A stretch of 64,000 nt of DNA from Alviniconcha marisindica (GCA_018857735.1 JABMCL010000303.1:112501-176500), one strand, 5' to 3'. Counted from the first letter of the stretch, positions 49,001-59,695 are shown. The notes: generated by a model from the letters alone, not told the origin. Made by a program: numbers and translations.

Positions 49001-50460
49001 TGTGTCCCAGTCCTGTTGTGTCCCAGCCCCATTGTGTCCCTGTCCTGTTGTGTCCCAGCCCCATTGTGTCCCAGTCCTGTTGTGTCCCAGACACATTGTG
49101 TCCCAGTCCTGTTGTGTCCCAGCCCCATTGTGTCCCAGTCCTGTTGTGTCCCAGCCCCATTGTGTCCCAGTCCTGTTGTGTCCCAGGCCCATTGTGTCCC
49201 AGTCCTGTTGTGTCCCAGACCCATTGTGTCTCAGTCGTGTTGTGTCCCAGCCCCATTGTGTTCCAGTCCTGTTGTGTCCCAGACCCATTGTGTCCCAGTC
49301 CTGTTGTGTCCCAGACCCATTGTGTCCCACACCCATTGTGTCCCAGTCCTGTTGTGTACCAGCCCCATTATGCCCCAGACCCATTGTGTCCCAGTTTTGT
49401 TGTGTTCAAGCCCCATTATGCCCCAGACCCATTGTGTCCCAGTCCTGTTGTGTTCAAGCCCCATTATGCCCCAGACCCATTGTGTCCCAGTTTTGTTGTG
49501 TCCAAGCCCAACTGTGTCCACAGCCCAACTGTGTCGCAGCCCTGTTGTGTCCAAGCCCCATTATGTCCCAGTCCTGTGTCTAAGCCCCAGTATGTCCCAG
49601 TCCTGTGTCCAAGCCCCATTATGTCCCAGTCCTGTGTCCAAGCCCCATTATGCCCCAGTCCTGTGCCTAAGCCCAATTATATCCCAGTCCTGTTTCCAAG
49701 CCCATTATGTCCCAGTCCTGTGTCTAAGCCCCATTATGTCCAAGTCCTGTGTCCAAGCCCCATTATGTCCCAGTCCTCTGTCCAAACCCCATTATGCCCC
49801 AGTCCTGTGCCTAAGCCCAATTATGTCCCAGTCCTGTTTCCAAGCCCATTATGTCCCAGTCCTGTGTCTAAGCCCCAGTATGTCCCAGTCCTGTGTCCAA
49901 GCCCCATTATGTCCCAGTCCTCTGCCCAAGCCCCATTATGCCCCAGTCCTGTGCCTAAGCCCAATTATGTCCCAGTCCTGTTTCCAAGCCCATTATGTCC
50001 CAGTCCTGTGTCTAAGCCCCAGTATGTCCAAGTCCTGTGTCCAAGCCCCATTATGTCCCAGTCCTCTGTCCAAGCCCCATTATGCCCCAGTCCTGTGCCT
50101 AAGCCCAATTATATCCCAGTCCTGTTTCCAAGCCCATTATGTCCCAGTCCTGTGTCTAAGCCCCATTATGTCCCAGACCTGTGTCCAAGCCCCATTATGC
50201 CCCAGTCCTGTGTCTAAGCCCCATTATGTCCCAGTCCTGTGTCCAAGCCCCATTATGTCCCAGTCCTGTTGTGTGCCAGCCCCATTATGTCCCAGTCCTG
50301 TTGTGTCCGAGCCCCATTATGCCCCAGTCCTGTGTCCAAGCCTCATGTCTCAATCCGTTGAGTCCAGGCCCCATCATGTCCCAGTCCAGTGTCCAAGCCC
50401 CATTATGTCCCAGTCCTGTTGTGTGCCAGCCTTCTTCTGTCCTAAACCCCATTGTCCATC

Positions 50461-50525
<65 letters not shown>

Positions 50526-51787
50526 TGTGTATGTGCATGTGTGTGTGTGTGTGTATGTGCGTGTGTGTGTGTGCATGCGTGCATGTGTGTGTGTGCGTGC
50601 ATGTGTGTGTGTGTGTGTGCGCGTGTGTGCATGCATGTGTGTGTGTGTTTGTGTGCATGCATGCGTGCGTGCGTACGTGTGTGTGTGTGTGTGTTGTGCA
50701 GGCATGTGTGTATCTGTGTGTGGGGGGGGGGGGGGGGGGGGGGGGGGGGAGGGTGGAGGGTGGTGGACTATCAGGCAGCAGACCAACAGCATCTTTGTTT
50801 TACAAGTTCCAGTGAAAGATGTAGTCATCCATGTATCTCTGCCAATGGCAATGGCAGAGAGGATGGAACTTGGAGTAAACAGAAGCTGTGATGACCCTGG
50901 ACACTTCAAAGCCCAATGCTTTTTTAAACTTCATCTGGTTTCACTGGCTGAAACTCTGCAGGAAGAAACATGCTCAAACACATGCAATGGTCATGGTCAG
51001 ACTATTAATAAAAAATAAAAAATAAAAAATAAAGTGTTGAGAAATACATATATTATAATTTATATTACTGTTATACAACAAGTTGTCTCCAAAGAGGTGC
51101 CGGTGGAAGAAAAAAAACAACTAGACTAGTTGATCCCTATTTTCGCCAGTACTTCTTAATATATAATACGCATGTAATGTGCTCACAAATGAACCAAACA
51201 CAAAGCCACACACATGTGGTCCACATACACACACAAAATATATACCCACAACCACATACACACACATGCACACCCACACACATGCACAGCTACAAGTCAC
51301 CTGACATGAGGAAGTACTCTCGGAAGACAGGAAACATAAACTGCCCCGCCAAGACACACAGGTACGGCTTGATCCCAGGAAATATCTTGCTGAACCCCGA
51401 CCCTTCCGTCCCCATGTTACAAATATGGCTATGGCACATAACTCCGTGAGGATGAAGCCCTACAATGTAGTTCTTGGAGGGATGAAGCTCGGCCGTTTTG
51501 ACAATCTTAACAGGAAAGTAGTCCGCAAAATACTTGAAGAGCTTCCAGTAACGAATCAACTGAACCCTCCGCCCCCCCTGCTGGGGCGTGAGCCGATCGT
51601 AGTAGTACCAGACACTGTAGAGCAAAGGTATGTAGTAGTAGTCGGTGAAGATGAGGTAGATGAAGAGGAAGAGCATGCCGAAGCCCATGAAGAGGAAGCT
51701 GGAGGTGTAGTGCAAGACTGCCATCATCTGGAGGCGACGCTCCCAAGGAACGTTCAAGGGAGCAAACTCTATGCCAAGCACCTTCAT
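46002..51787 (-). CDS. DGAT2/MOGAT2-family acyltransferase, paralogue B
   Basis: Same enzyme family as the gene at 31,791-36,391. Coding exons on the minus strand: 51787-51301, 48897-48723, 47337-47138, 46156-46002, with lengths 487, 175, 200 and 155 nt, identical to paralogue A, giving 338 residues. N-terminus [20 protein letters not shown] is closer to vertebrate MOGAT2 than A is. HPHG ([16 protein letters not shown]), [27 protein letters not shown] and [19 protein letters not shown] are all intact, so it should be active. Differences from A are spread, with a near-identical exon 2 ([10 protein letters not shown] against [10 protein letters not shown]). The acceptor lies 7 nt before the ATG, so the 5'UTR is spliced. 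Introns hold a ~1.5 kb minisatellite, a decoy-donor array and SINE pieces; decayed copies of the acceptor and start codon fill 51,795-53,008. Confidence 0.94.
46308..46632 (+). mobile_element. S1 SINE in the last intron of paralogue B
   Basis: Close to 33,465-33,776 throughout: GGCCTAGCGGTAAGGCGTTA, box B GGTTCGAATCT, 'gtcttgtgactttgtccctc', 'cattctggtggtgacagtgt', and the end 'ggacattaagcac'. It is in a different intron from the copy in paralogue A, so the two insertions are independent. Confidence 0.88.
47505..47721. repeat. Poly-G and poly-A runs
   Basis: G run at about 47,505-47,523 and A run at about 47,699-47,721, in intron 2 of paralogue B. The A run may be the tail of the inverted S1 piece or of another retroposon. 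Confidence 0.85.
47783..47965 (-). mobile_element. Inverted, headless S1 SINE fragment
   Basis: Reverse complement of the S1 body: 'gcattaagatgggcagtggt' GAGAGCC, 'gtgatggacaaagccacagg' and 'ccacagtttctgcag' match the S1 blocks in inverse order. The tRNA-like head is absent. Confidence 0.75.
48056..48280. mobile_element. Retroposon-like insertion with (TCAAG)n edge
   Basis: The long repeat unit of this intron (as at 34,031-34,822) is recognisable up to 'gggtgtgtttcaa' near 48,057 and resumes at 'aatgcagga' near 48,278. The DNA between begins TCAAGTCAAGAAATTCTTTA and ends in a CA-rich run. TCAAG repeats followed by a TTTATT block are typical of the 3' end of some retroposons. Confidence 0.55.
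48281..48722 (-). repeat. Decoy-donor array: one long unit and ten 30 bp units
   Basis: 48,281-48,425 is one copy of the exon-2-derived long unit seen in paralogue A. 48,426-48,722 is a 30 bp repeat ('tttcaaacgcaggactctct' plus CACTCACCCA). On the minus strand each unit reads TGGGTGAGTGAGAGAGT, the same as the real donor CATGG|GTGAGTGAGAG that ends coding exon 2 at 48,723. Nine decoy donors thus follow the real one at 30 nt spacing. Confidence 0.93.
48955..50450. repeat. ~1.5 kb minisatellite in intron 1 of paralogue B
   Basis: Unit of about 32-36 bp: 'agccccattgtgtcccagtc' plus CTGTTGTGTCCC. The first part (to ~49,550) has GTTGTGT; the later part has the shorter CTGTGTCCAAG/CTGTGTCTAAG form, and several units there form a higher-order repeat of about 150-160 bp. 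Open frames up to 628 codons cross it in several frames and both strands because stops are absent from the unit; I do not regard them as genes. Confidence 0.95.
50462..50750. repeat. (GT)n and poly-G
   Basis: Pure GT run (about 50,462-50,522), then degenerate GT/GCAT sequence to 50,720, then a G run of about 28 at 50,721-50,748. Confidence 0.95.
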
Positions 51788-51794
51788 GTTGTTT

Positions 51795-53008
51795 CTGTGG
51801 AAGAGAAAAACTTGAGATTTTTTTTGCGGGAGCAAAATCTATGCCGTTGTCCTCGTGTTGTTTCTGAAATCTGTAGAAAGAAAACAATTGACTGTTTTGT
51901 TGGAGCCATGGACTTTCATGTTGTTTCTGTGGAAGAGAAAAACTGGAGATTTTTTTGTGGGAGCAAAATCTATGCCGTTGTCTTCGTGTTGTTTCTGAAA
52001 TCTGTAGAAAGAAAAAAATGGACTGTTTTGTTGGAGCAAAGTCCATGCTACAGCCATGGACTTTCATGTTGTTTCTGTGGAAGAGAAAAACTTGAGATTT
52101 TTTGTGGGAGCAAAATCTATGCCATTGTCTTCACGTTGCTTCTGTGGAAAAGAAAAACTTTGACTGTTTTGTGGGAACAAAGTCTATGCCCCTGCCATGG
52201 ACTTTCATGTTGTTTCTGTGGAAGGGAAAAACTTCAAATGTTTGGTGGGAGAAAAGTGTACACACCTATATGCTGTTTCTGCAGAAGAAAAAAAATTCAA
52301 ATGTTTTTCTCAGCACTAGATGCAATGTTCTAGATGCCATTGCCAAGTGCTTTTAAGTTGTTTTTGCAAAACACTTAAAAATGTTTTGGTCAGCACTGAA
52401 GAGAAAAACTAATGTTTTGGTGAAAACTCTGCACCATGCAAGCACCTTCGTGTTGTTTCTGTGGATGCAAATGCATGAAGTGTTCCATATATCTGTGGAC
52501 AACTAAAACTTGTTGACATATTTTGCTGTCTTGATATCTAATTTGTAAGATCAGTCTAATACCACTCAAGTGAAAAGGCTTTAAATAAAAAGGAAGAAGA
52601 AGAATGGAAGACAAAAACTTCATTTTTTTTTTTGTGGGGGTGAAGTCTCTACCATTGCCAAGCACCTTCAAGTTGTTTTTGTGGAAGAAAAAGAAAAAAG
52701 AAAAAAAAGAAGAAGAAAAAACAACAACTTCAAAATGTTTTGGTGAACACTGAAGAGAAAAACTTTAATGCTGTGGTACATGGTGCAATCTCTGTGCCAA
52801 GCAGTTCCATGTTGATACTGTGGAAGGGGGAAAAGAAAAAAAGAAAAAAGAAGATTTAAATGTTTTTGGTGCAAACTCTGTGCCAAGCACCTTCATGTTG
52901 TTTCTGTGGAAGGGAAAAACTTCAACGTGTGTTGGAAGTAATGGAACTGGAAACAAACTCTATGCCAAACATGTTGCATGTTGCATGTTGTTTCTGTGAA
53001 AGAGATGA
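51795..53008 (-). repeat. Array of decayed copies of acceptor plus start codon of paralogue B
   Basis: On the plus strand the block 'cttcatgttgtttctgtgga' AGAGAAAAACTT, which in inverse is polypyrimidine, CACAG|AAACAACATGAAG, recurs near 51,858, 51,919, 51,987, 52,067, 52,132, 52,207, 52,270, 52,356, 52,450, 52,669, 52,809, 52,891 and 52,986. Many copies extend into the first codons (MKVHG..DFAPTK, MKVLGNGRDFTPTK, MKVLGTEFAPK against the real [11 protein letters not shown]). Quality falls with distance from the true exon. Confidence 0.88.
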
Positions 53009-53202
53009 ACTCTAAACTGTATCAGAGTCAAAATCTGGCTTCTCCAGCCTTATTTTATTTATTCAGACTAAATTGAAAACACAGACAAATGAGACATAGT
53101 CGGCTACAGAGTGATGATGATCACAGCTACTCCCAAAGGAAAATCATAAAGAGGCCGTCACAGCTTGAACTTTGACCCCAATCATGAACATGCCAAGCTT
53201 GT

Positions 53203-53665
53203 GGGGGCGGGGATAGCTCAGTGGTTAGAGCGCCGGACTCGTGATTGAAAGGTCGCGGGTTCGAATCCCTGCAGGAGCGGCGGGAGAATTTTCTTCTCCA
53301 GGGTCGACTTTCTGTGCTGACTCTTATTTCGGTATCCGTTCCACCCCGTGTTACCGCAGTAGCACGTAAAATATCCCGGTCATTCTGCCAAAGTGCAGGT
53401 GGCAGGGTTACAGCTAAACACGCATACACCTTACGTATGTGGCTTTGCATGAAGTGACATGGAGCATGGTTGTATGGTGTACACAGACCTTGCGCCGAGA
53501 CCTTGCACCAGCCATGCCAGCGCTGTAAGTACACCACTTCGGTGGATATTTAAAAAAAAAAAACGAGCTAGTCACTCATGTAGAATTGCATGCGAGCGCA
53601 GTGAGTCTGCTCAAGAGAGCGGAGAACAGCGCTATATAAGGCATAAGCGATCATCAATCAATCAA
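53203..53665 (+). mobile_element. tRNA-derived SINE (family S2), near full length
   Basis: Head GGGGATAGCTCAGTGGTTAG with a good D arm and box B GGTTCGAATCC near 53,258; a ~330 bp body; tail GCGCTATATAAGG then ATCAATCAATCAA. Anticodon and acceptor stems do not pair, so it is not a tRNA gene. The inverted partner is at 45,195-45,590. Confidence 0.88.
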
Positions 53666-53989
53666 AACGTGTGCATTGACACACGTTCCTCTTGTCTCAC
53701 GTAGTCACAGATCAAATGTACCAATCAAATTTATCATCTAGCCTCTTGGTAATTTTCCATGTCAGTTTTCACTCAAATTAAATTGCCTTATCTTACTTCC
53801 TGTGTTGTTAATTTTGGGGTTGCACCTGCTGTTTGAAAAGCCATTCAGCCTCATGATGCAGTGCTTTTTCTAAAAATGAAAGCAATAATACTAACTAAAA
53901 TTACTAAATGTAAAGTAAGAAATTACCCGTCTCGTCTATTACAGTACTCTCTATTAGATCATCACTATGTAGTTCGGTAACTTACGAAT

Positions 53990-54260
53990 TTTAATTTGAA
54001 AGCACAGGAAACAAACTATGAATGCAAGGTGTTTTCCAGTACAACAGCGCCGACGGACTGGAAATACGAACTTCCGCCCAGCCTGCACTGGGCCTATCTT
54101 GTTGACCTGTAAACATGTTTAGTATTAGTCTAATTTTGTTCTCGCTTTATCTTTGCCGCAAAGTGGCTTTCAATTACTTCCCTTGACCAGTAAATAACCT
54201 GTGCAACTGGCCCCATCCTGTTACAGACTGGCAAACACTTGTCCGTTTACCGCAAACAAC
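53990..54260 (-). promoter_or_regulatory. Candidate promoter of paralogue B
   Basis: Less AT-rich island holding GAACTTCCGCCC (54,068), AATTACTTCCCTTG (54,172-54,185) and TTTACCGCAAAC (54,246-54,257). The last two are shared with the region 3.2 kb upstream of paralogue A, and the last with the ZNHIT1 start region. It lies 2.2-2.5 kb upstream of the first coding exon. Confidence 0.4.
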
Positions 54261-54269
54261 CAGGAGCGA

Positions 54270-55050
54270 TTAAAAAAAAAAAAAAAAAAAACAAAAACAG
54301 AACTACATTGGGGAACCTTTAAGTTACCACAGATGCCTATCAATATTTTTTTTTTAAATCAAGCAGAAATAAAGGAACATAAATTTTAAATGATAATCAT
54401 CATTATACTAATTAAGGTGATTAATGAAGCATTCTTTTCTGGCAGGTCCACACACATACACACACACACACACACACAGGGGCATCCACACACCGGTACA
54501 CTATACACAGTTTACAAAGCTAACCTAAACAGACCATGTAACAGATGCTTCTGGCAGAGGACAGCAACACATGGGGGGAAATTTACTGCCCAATATAAAT
54601 AAATAAACAGGTGAAAAAAAGATGCAGGTTCCTACCTGAAATATGTTGCTGGTGGAAGCTGAAGTGCATCAACTGCATCATGTATGCCGTCAGAGAATGT
54701 TACTGTCTGTGGATAATTTACAGAGGTGATTTCTACAGATTTGTTCCAGCATCATGGTTATTTTAATGTAACTGTGCATGCCCATTACGAATCATTTTTT
54801 TTATTGTTGTTGTTGTTTTTCAATCTCATCCAAAGCATGTGTAAGTATTCAGCATCCAGCCTTTGAAGAATCTTGCAGATATACTGTCCTGGACATGTCG
54901 GAGTCAAGACAAATGACAGAGCAGATATACCAGTGGGCCAAATGAAGATTGGGACACTACCCGTGGAAAAACAAAGCCAACAATATCACACCGTTGACCG
55001 CCCAGAGTAGAGAGGCATAGAATAGAAGTGTTTGACGATCTTCCTTGAAT
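54270..55050. other. No gene seen
   Basis: A-rich run (54,270-54,290), a short CA array (54,450-54,478) and AT-rich sequence. No exon or known repeat that I can support. Confidence 0.4.
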
Positions 55051-55217
55051 CATAGTTCAGGAGCTGTGTGTGAGAGTCGAGGTGGCCGTCCTGGGCCGTC
55101 TGTCCTAACGAGCCTTCTGATTTCTGTGGACGTAAAGCTATATTAAACCATGCTTCGGCATTGGTCTCAGCTTGTCCCTAATATGTCAACTGACATCTAA
55201 GGACATTAAGCAACACT
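55051..55217 (+). repeat. Dispersed repeat family R1, copy 2
   Basis: Matches 2,380-2,545 over its length: 'catagttcaggagctgtgtg', 'gtcgaggtggccgtcctggg', 'cggcattggtctcagcttgt', 'atgtcaactgacatct'. No coding content. Confidence 0.9.
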
Positions 55218-55832
55218 ACCTACCATCTTCCTTGAAAGGACTAGAATGGAACATTGTCAATTTGGCCAGTACTGGAACTGTTTTAAAGGGAAACTTCTGA
55301 GAGACAAGGTGGAACACATACAAACTTGGGTTTTCCGCCGAGTGCGTAAATACCATCTTTTACTGATCTGGGATTACTGCCCGCATGCATCCTCTGGATC
55401 CCAAGGAGTTTGGAAGCCACCTGACATGCAAGAGGCACATGCATCACTCAGACATAAGATTGTGAAATATCCGTTTTGATGGAAAATCACAAATCTCTTA
55501 ACAAATAAACTGCCTTAAAAAGTAGCTGAGAAATAGTTTTGACAGAAATTCACAAATGTTACCAAAACGTTGCCCTTGAAAATACTTAACTGCAGTCCTA
55601 CACATTTCTCTCTTTTTCAAATGCCTGTTGCTGCTCCTCAATTTGATGGAGGTCTATTGAAAGAAAAAATCTGGTGTCAGTTTTTTTGGTCTATGTATGA
55701 TCACTTAATGGACACGTGGCAGAAAAAGATGTGCAGATCTACACCTTCATCGTGGTCTTGTCTGAAGTGGCACAACCTAGGACAGCCATTTGCAGAACAG
55801 AAATGGGGAGACAGCACACTGGAGTGTGTGTG

Positions 55833-55837
<5 letters not shown>

Positions 55838-55888
<51 letters not shown>
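55838..55888. repeat. (GA)n microsatellite
   Basis: Pure GA run. Neighbouring sequence 55,218-56,187 has no gene that I can support; CA runs lie at 56,032-56,046 and 56,080-56,094. Confidence 0.95.
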
Positions 55889-55891
<3 letters not shown>

Positions 55892-56187
55892 ACGAACAAA
55901 CGAACGAATGAACAAAAGGTTTATTGAACTAGGCCGTCTGCCATGTCAAACAGGGAGGTGGGGGTGGGGGGACATTTTTTGTGCATAAACAATCTTAGCA
56001 TCAAAACATTCCAACAGAGATTCTCTCCCTACACACACACACACACCTACGCACGCATTCACGCAAACTCGAGCATGCTCACACACACACACACAAATAT
56101 ATATACACACGCGAGTGCCCTTGGAAGCACAAAAATTAGGGACAAAAGTAAACAGCAATACAAAAGCATGTGGCTCACAATACCCGA

Positions 56188-57005
56188 TCAAGCTAGGATC
56201 GCGTTGCTAATACTATTGGCTCTTAGCTTGAAGGCCTTGAAAATATAGATTGCAAGTGGAAAGGATAGTCTTATATCTGCTAACAGGATTGCCACCTTAA
56301 AAGCAGAAGGGCGGTTATAAAACTTAGAAGGCAAATAAGTTTCTCTTAGCGTTTTATATTTTGGGCATACTAACAAAAAATGAATTTCTGATTTGTTGGT
56401 GTTGCAAAATGGACAGGTAAAAATGTCTGGTGTTTTTTGTGAATATCGCAGACGATGTGTTTTTAAAGGGGATACGCCTAGTCTGAATCTGACCAAATGC
56501 TTTCTTAAAACAGCTTTTTTAACAGTAAACAAATAATCTGCAATGACTTTTTTTAAATGTGGAATAGAAGGCAAGATGATCCTTTGAAGCCATGGCACTG
56601 TACCAGTCTTGAAGACAGCAGTCAATTAATCGCTGTCTAAACTCACACAAAAACCTTTTCGTGTTACAGGCTCCCTGGTTTTCCCAAACAAATCCGAATT
56701 GATACAAAGTAAAACAAACATAAGAAACCCAGTTATTCTTGTTCTTACAATGTAAGTCATAAAGCATTTTGTATGATTTGGAAGGGAGGCGGTTGTCTGG
56801 CATTCTTACAAGGTTCAGCCAATATTTTAATACATCTTGTGTATGTGTTAACATAAAGAGGATATCTACCGGTTTCCCCATAAACTAGAGCGCTTGGTGT
56901 TCTTGTGCTAACATTCATAAATTGTTTGATAGCAAACAGATGTACTCTTTCAATTATACTATAGTCAGCCATAATTCCCCAAACCTCAGACCCATAGGTT
57001 AGCAT
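56188..57005 (-). mobile_element. 5'-truncated, frameshifted LINE (reverse transcriptase C-terminal part)
   Basis: Minus strand, three frames in order: 57,005-56,880 (YGSEVWGIMADYSIIERVHL, then GETGRYPLYVNTYTRCIK), about 56,880-56,600 (YWLNLVRMPDNRLPSKSYKM), and about 56,600-56,190 (LVRFRLGVSPLKTHRLRYSQ, then CPFCNTNKSEIHFLLVCPKY). The last is a C-x2-C-x7-H-x4-C knuckle like those at the C-terminus of many LINE ORF2 proteins. At least two frameshifts break it. Endonuclease and the catalytic reverse transcriptase core are missing; the 5' end meets a GA array at 57,006. Confidence 0.85.
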
Positions 57006-57128
<123 letters not shown>

Positions 57129-58513
57129 AGAGACATACAGAGAGAATTAATCAACAACAGATAGCCGAAATTCTAAATTTTATTCCAAATCTTTGCCTTG
57201 ACTTTACATCTGTACAACTTAAGTGTTCACAACATTATGTCAATGCATTGCCTGCTTCATGGAATCATGTAAAATAACTTAAAAAATGAAACAAACAAAC
57301 AAACAAAAAAAGAAAAAAAGAAAACAACCTGTATTATGATGCAGTTTGACGTTTGTCAACAGTGACAACAACACAAGAGAATGTTTTAACTTAAACAGTA
57401 CGTTCCATGAAGCAATTATTAAGTCTGGCGCTTGAAAGCAGACAAAAACTCTCTTTCCAAACATTGTGGGACAGTCATATGACAAAGCTATTTACAGTTA
57501 TTGAGTGAGCTTCTGCATACAAACTGACAAATGTACAGGATATTTTTTCCTTTTTCTGGGGTCACATGTATTTACACTGTATACTGTAAAAGTCATTATC
57601 CTCCAGAAAAAGAATCAAAGCTATCAGCTTGATGTCTAAAGCACACAACACACACAAACAGATTGCATCCAAGCACATCCTTGTTATATGCTTCCACAAG
57701 AAGCGTGCAGAAAAAATCTGCGTAATCACACACAAAACAGTGCTGATGCATGCACAGGGACAAAAAACAAAAACAAACAAACAAACAAAAAAACTGAAAT
57801 GAAAAAACAAATACACATCCACAAACAAATCCACAAACACTGATGGATGTTAATTCGGATCAAACTTGCAAACCACCTTGATTTTCTTTTTATACAAATG
57901 TACATCTGATAGACTGAAAGACAAAATTGTGACTGCAAGCAATATACACCTATGTCAGGCAATCATATACAGAGTGAAGCACACCTCGCTGATTATAGCT
58001 CACAGATATACACTTACACACGGCAAAACGGAACCAACAGAACTATGGGGTCTACTTTTTGCCGAATCAAATACTTCATGCTGTTGCTAGAGTTATCACA
58101 AATACTTGAAAAGACTACCTCTGACGCATCATGTTCTGCAAGAATATCCGATGTTGACATTAACAATGAACAATAGAAAGAAACAAAAAACACAAGACAA
58201 ATCAAAAATAATTTTCACACAGGCGCCAATGAAAAACCCGGCCAGCACACTGACAACCAAATCCGGAAGTTCAGCATGATAAAACGTTCACTCACGCATG
58301 CACAAACACACATACATAGGACACATGCAGTGCCTTTTAAGAAACACATGAAAATCAACACATGGAAATACCACATAATTATCAGTATTACCACTGTAAC
58401 ACCAAGCACGGATGCTACTTAAACTACAAAGTATTTGTGGGTAACAAATTCCTCAAATTTGTCAGCAAGCACACGGCGCATGCTGTTGCAGCATTAAGCG
58501 TTAAACTCATGCT

Positions 58514-58694
58514 CTACAAATCATCATCATCACCACTGTCATCGTCACCTTCACTTTGTACCACAGTTTTACTGTTTACGACCTCACCACCTGCTGCTCG
58601 AGGAAATGGCGACGCAGTTCCTTCCGTGTTCTTGCGATCAGCCCATGTTTGCAAAATGCACAAACTTGAAGTGGAAATGGGTCTAGACCTGAAA
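58514..58694 (-). other. Candidate terminal exon with acidic C-terminus
   Basis: A minus-strand acceptor CTCATTTCAG ends near 58,695. It is followed by an open frame of about 60 codons, SRPISTSSLCILQTWADRKN near the start and KTVVQSEGDDDSGDDDDL just before a TAG. The composition looks coding and the acidic end is of a kind found at real C-termini. There is no partner exon and no family match I know. It could be chance. Confidence 0.25.
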
Positions 58695-58756
58695 TGAGCA
58701 TGGACCAAAGCAGCGGTACTTGGACAAAGGCCTGCAGTCTGTTTTCAGCAAGATTG

Positions 58757-58851
58757 GTGAACTCTGTCTCTCAGATTCATCAGTGGCAGGCCACCTGTTG
58801 TGCATGAACTCTGTCTCTCAGATTCATCAGTGGCAGGCCACCTGTTGTGCA
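58757..58851. repeat. Two tandem 47 bp copies
   Basis: 'tgaactctgtctctcagatt' plus 'catcagtggcaggccacctg' TTGTGCA, repeated exactly. Confidence 0.95.
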
Positions 58852-59632
58852 TATCACAAACCTAGGGCTCGCTGCAATGCTTCTCATGGCTACACGCAGG
58901 CTGTGAAACATGTGCAGCTCCACTTCTTTACCTGTCACGTTTCTGCCTTGAGAAATAATCAATTACTTTTCATGTGCTTTTCCTATCTTGGCTTCAAGTA
59001 CTGTTCATATCCGGATGAATAGAGTATTAAAAAAAAAATTAAACAAAGAAGACTGGTATTTCAACAAACCTTACATAGCGGACTGCGGTATTTCACCAAA
59101 CCCTACACAGAGGCAAAACACACACACCTAGGCATAAAGAAAACACACCCACACACACACATGCAGGCAATAAACAGCTTCTATTTACAAGCACGATTTT
59201 ATGCAGTGATTCCCTTGGCTGGAGGAGGGGAAAATCGTTAAGGAGAGTGCATATCACAATGATTTGGTCGAGATTCCGACGTACGTGAACAGAATTATGA
59301 GACAAAATGTTGCCGATCATCTCAGAAGACAGTCCGGACATGACATCTCAGCGCAGACAAGCCCGCCCACGTCGCACGCTCTCTTTCTATGCAAGCACCT
59401 CTCCGCAACGCAGCGCTAACCAACCCATCAATTCTTTTCTGTGGCAAAACAGCGAACAAACCAACAGCACGCCAACACACAACAAGAAGAGAGAAGAAGA
59501 CCCCTTCTTCCTCCTCTCCACCACTTCATTTACACCCCAAACACCTTTAGGCATGTGCAGAAAGCTTCTGCTGCTGCTGAAACTGGTCAAACCCAGCTTC
59601 TCACATCTCAAGCTTGAACCAGCTCGACTACT

Positions 59633-59637
<5 letters not shown>

Positions 59638-59695
<58 letters not shown>

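Noticed and set aside
48901..50815. Open frames of 438 and 628 codons ([17 protein letters not shown] repeats) and antisense [11 protein letters not shown] frames
   Set aside because: They are products of a stop-free minisatellite, occur in several frames on both strands, and lie in the intron of paralogue B.
51425..52333. 302-codon plus-strand frame
   Set aside because: Antisense to coding exon 1 of paralogue B and to its repeat array; the minus strand carries the conserved enzyme.
53203..53290. Possible tRNA gene
   Set aside because: Boxes A and B are present but acceptor and anticodon stems do not pair, and the sequence continues into a SINE body found elsewhere in the window.
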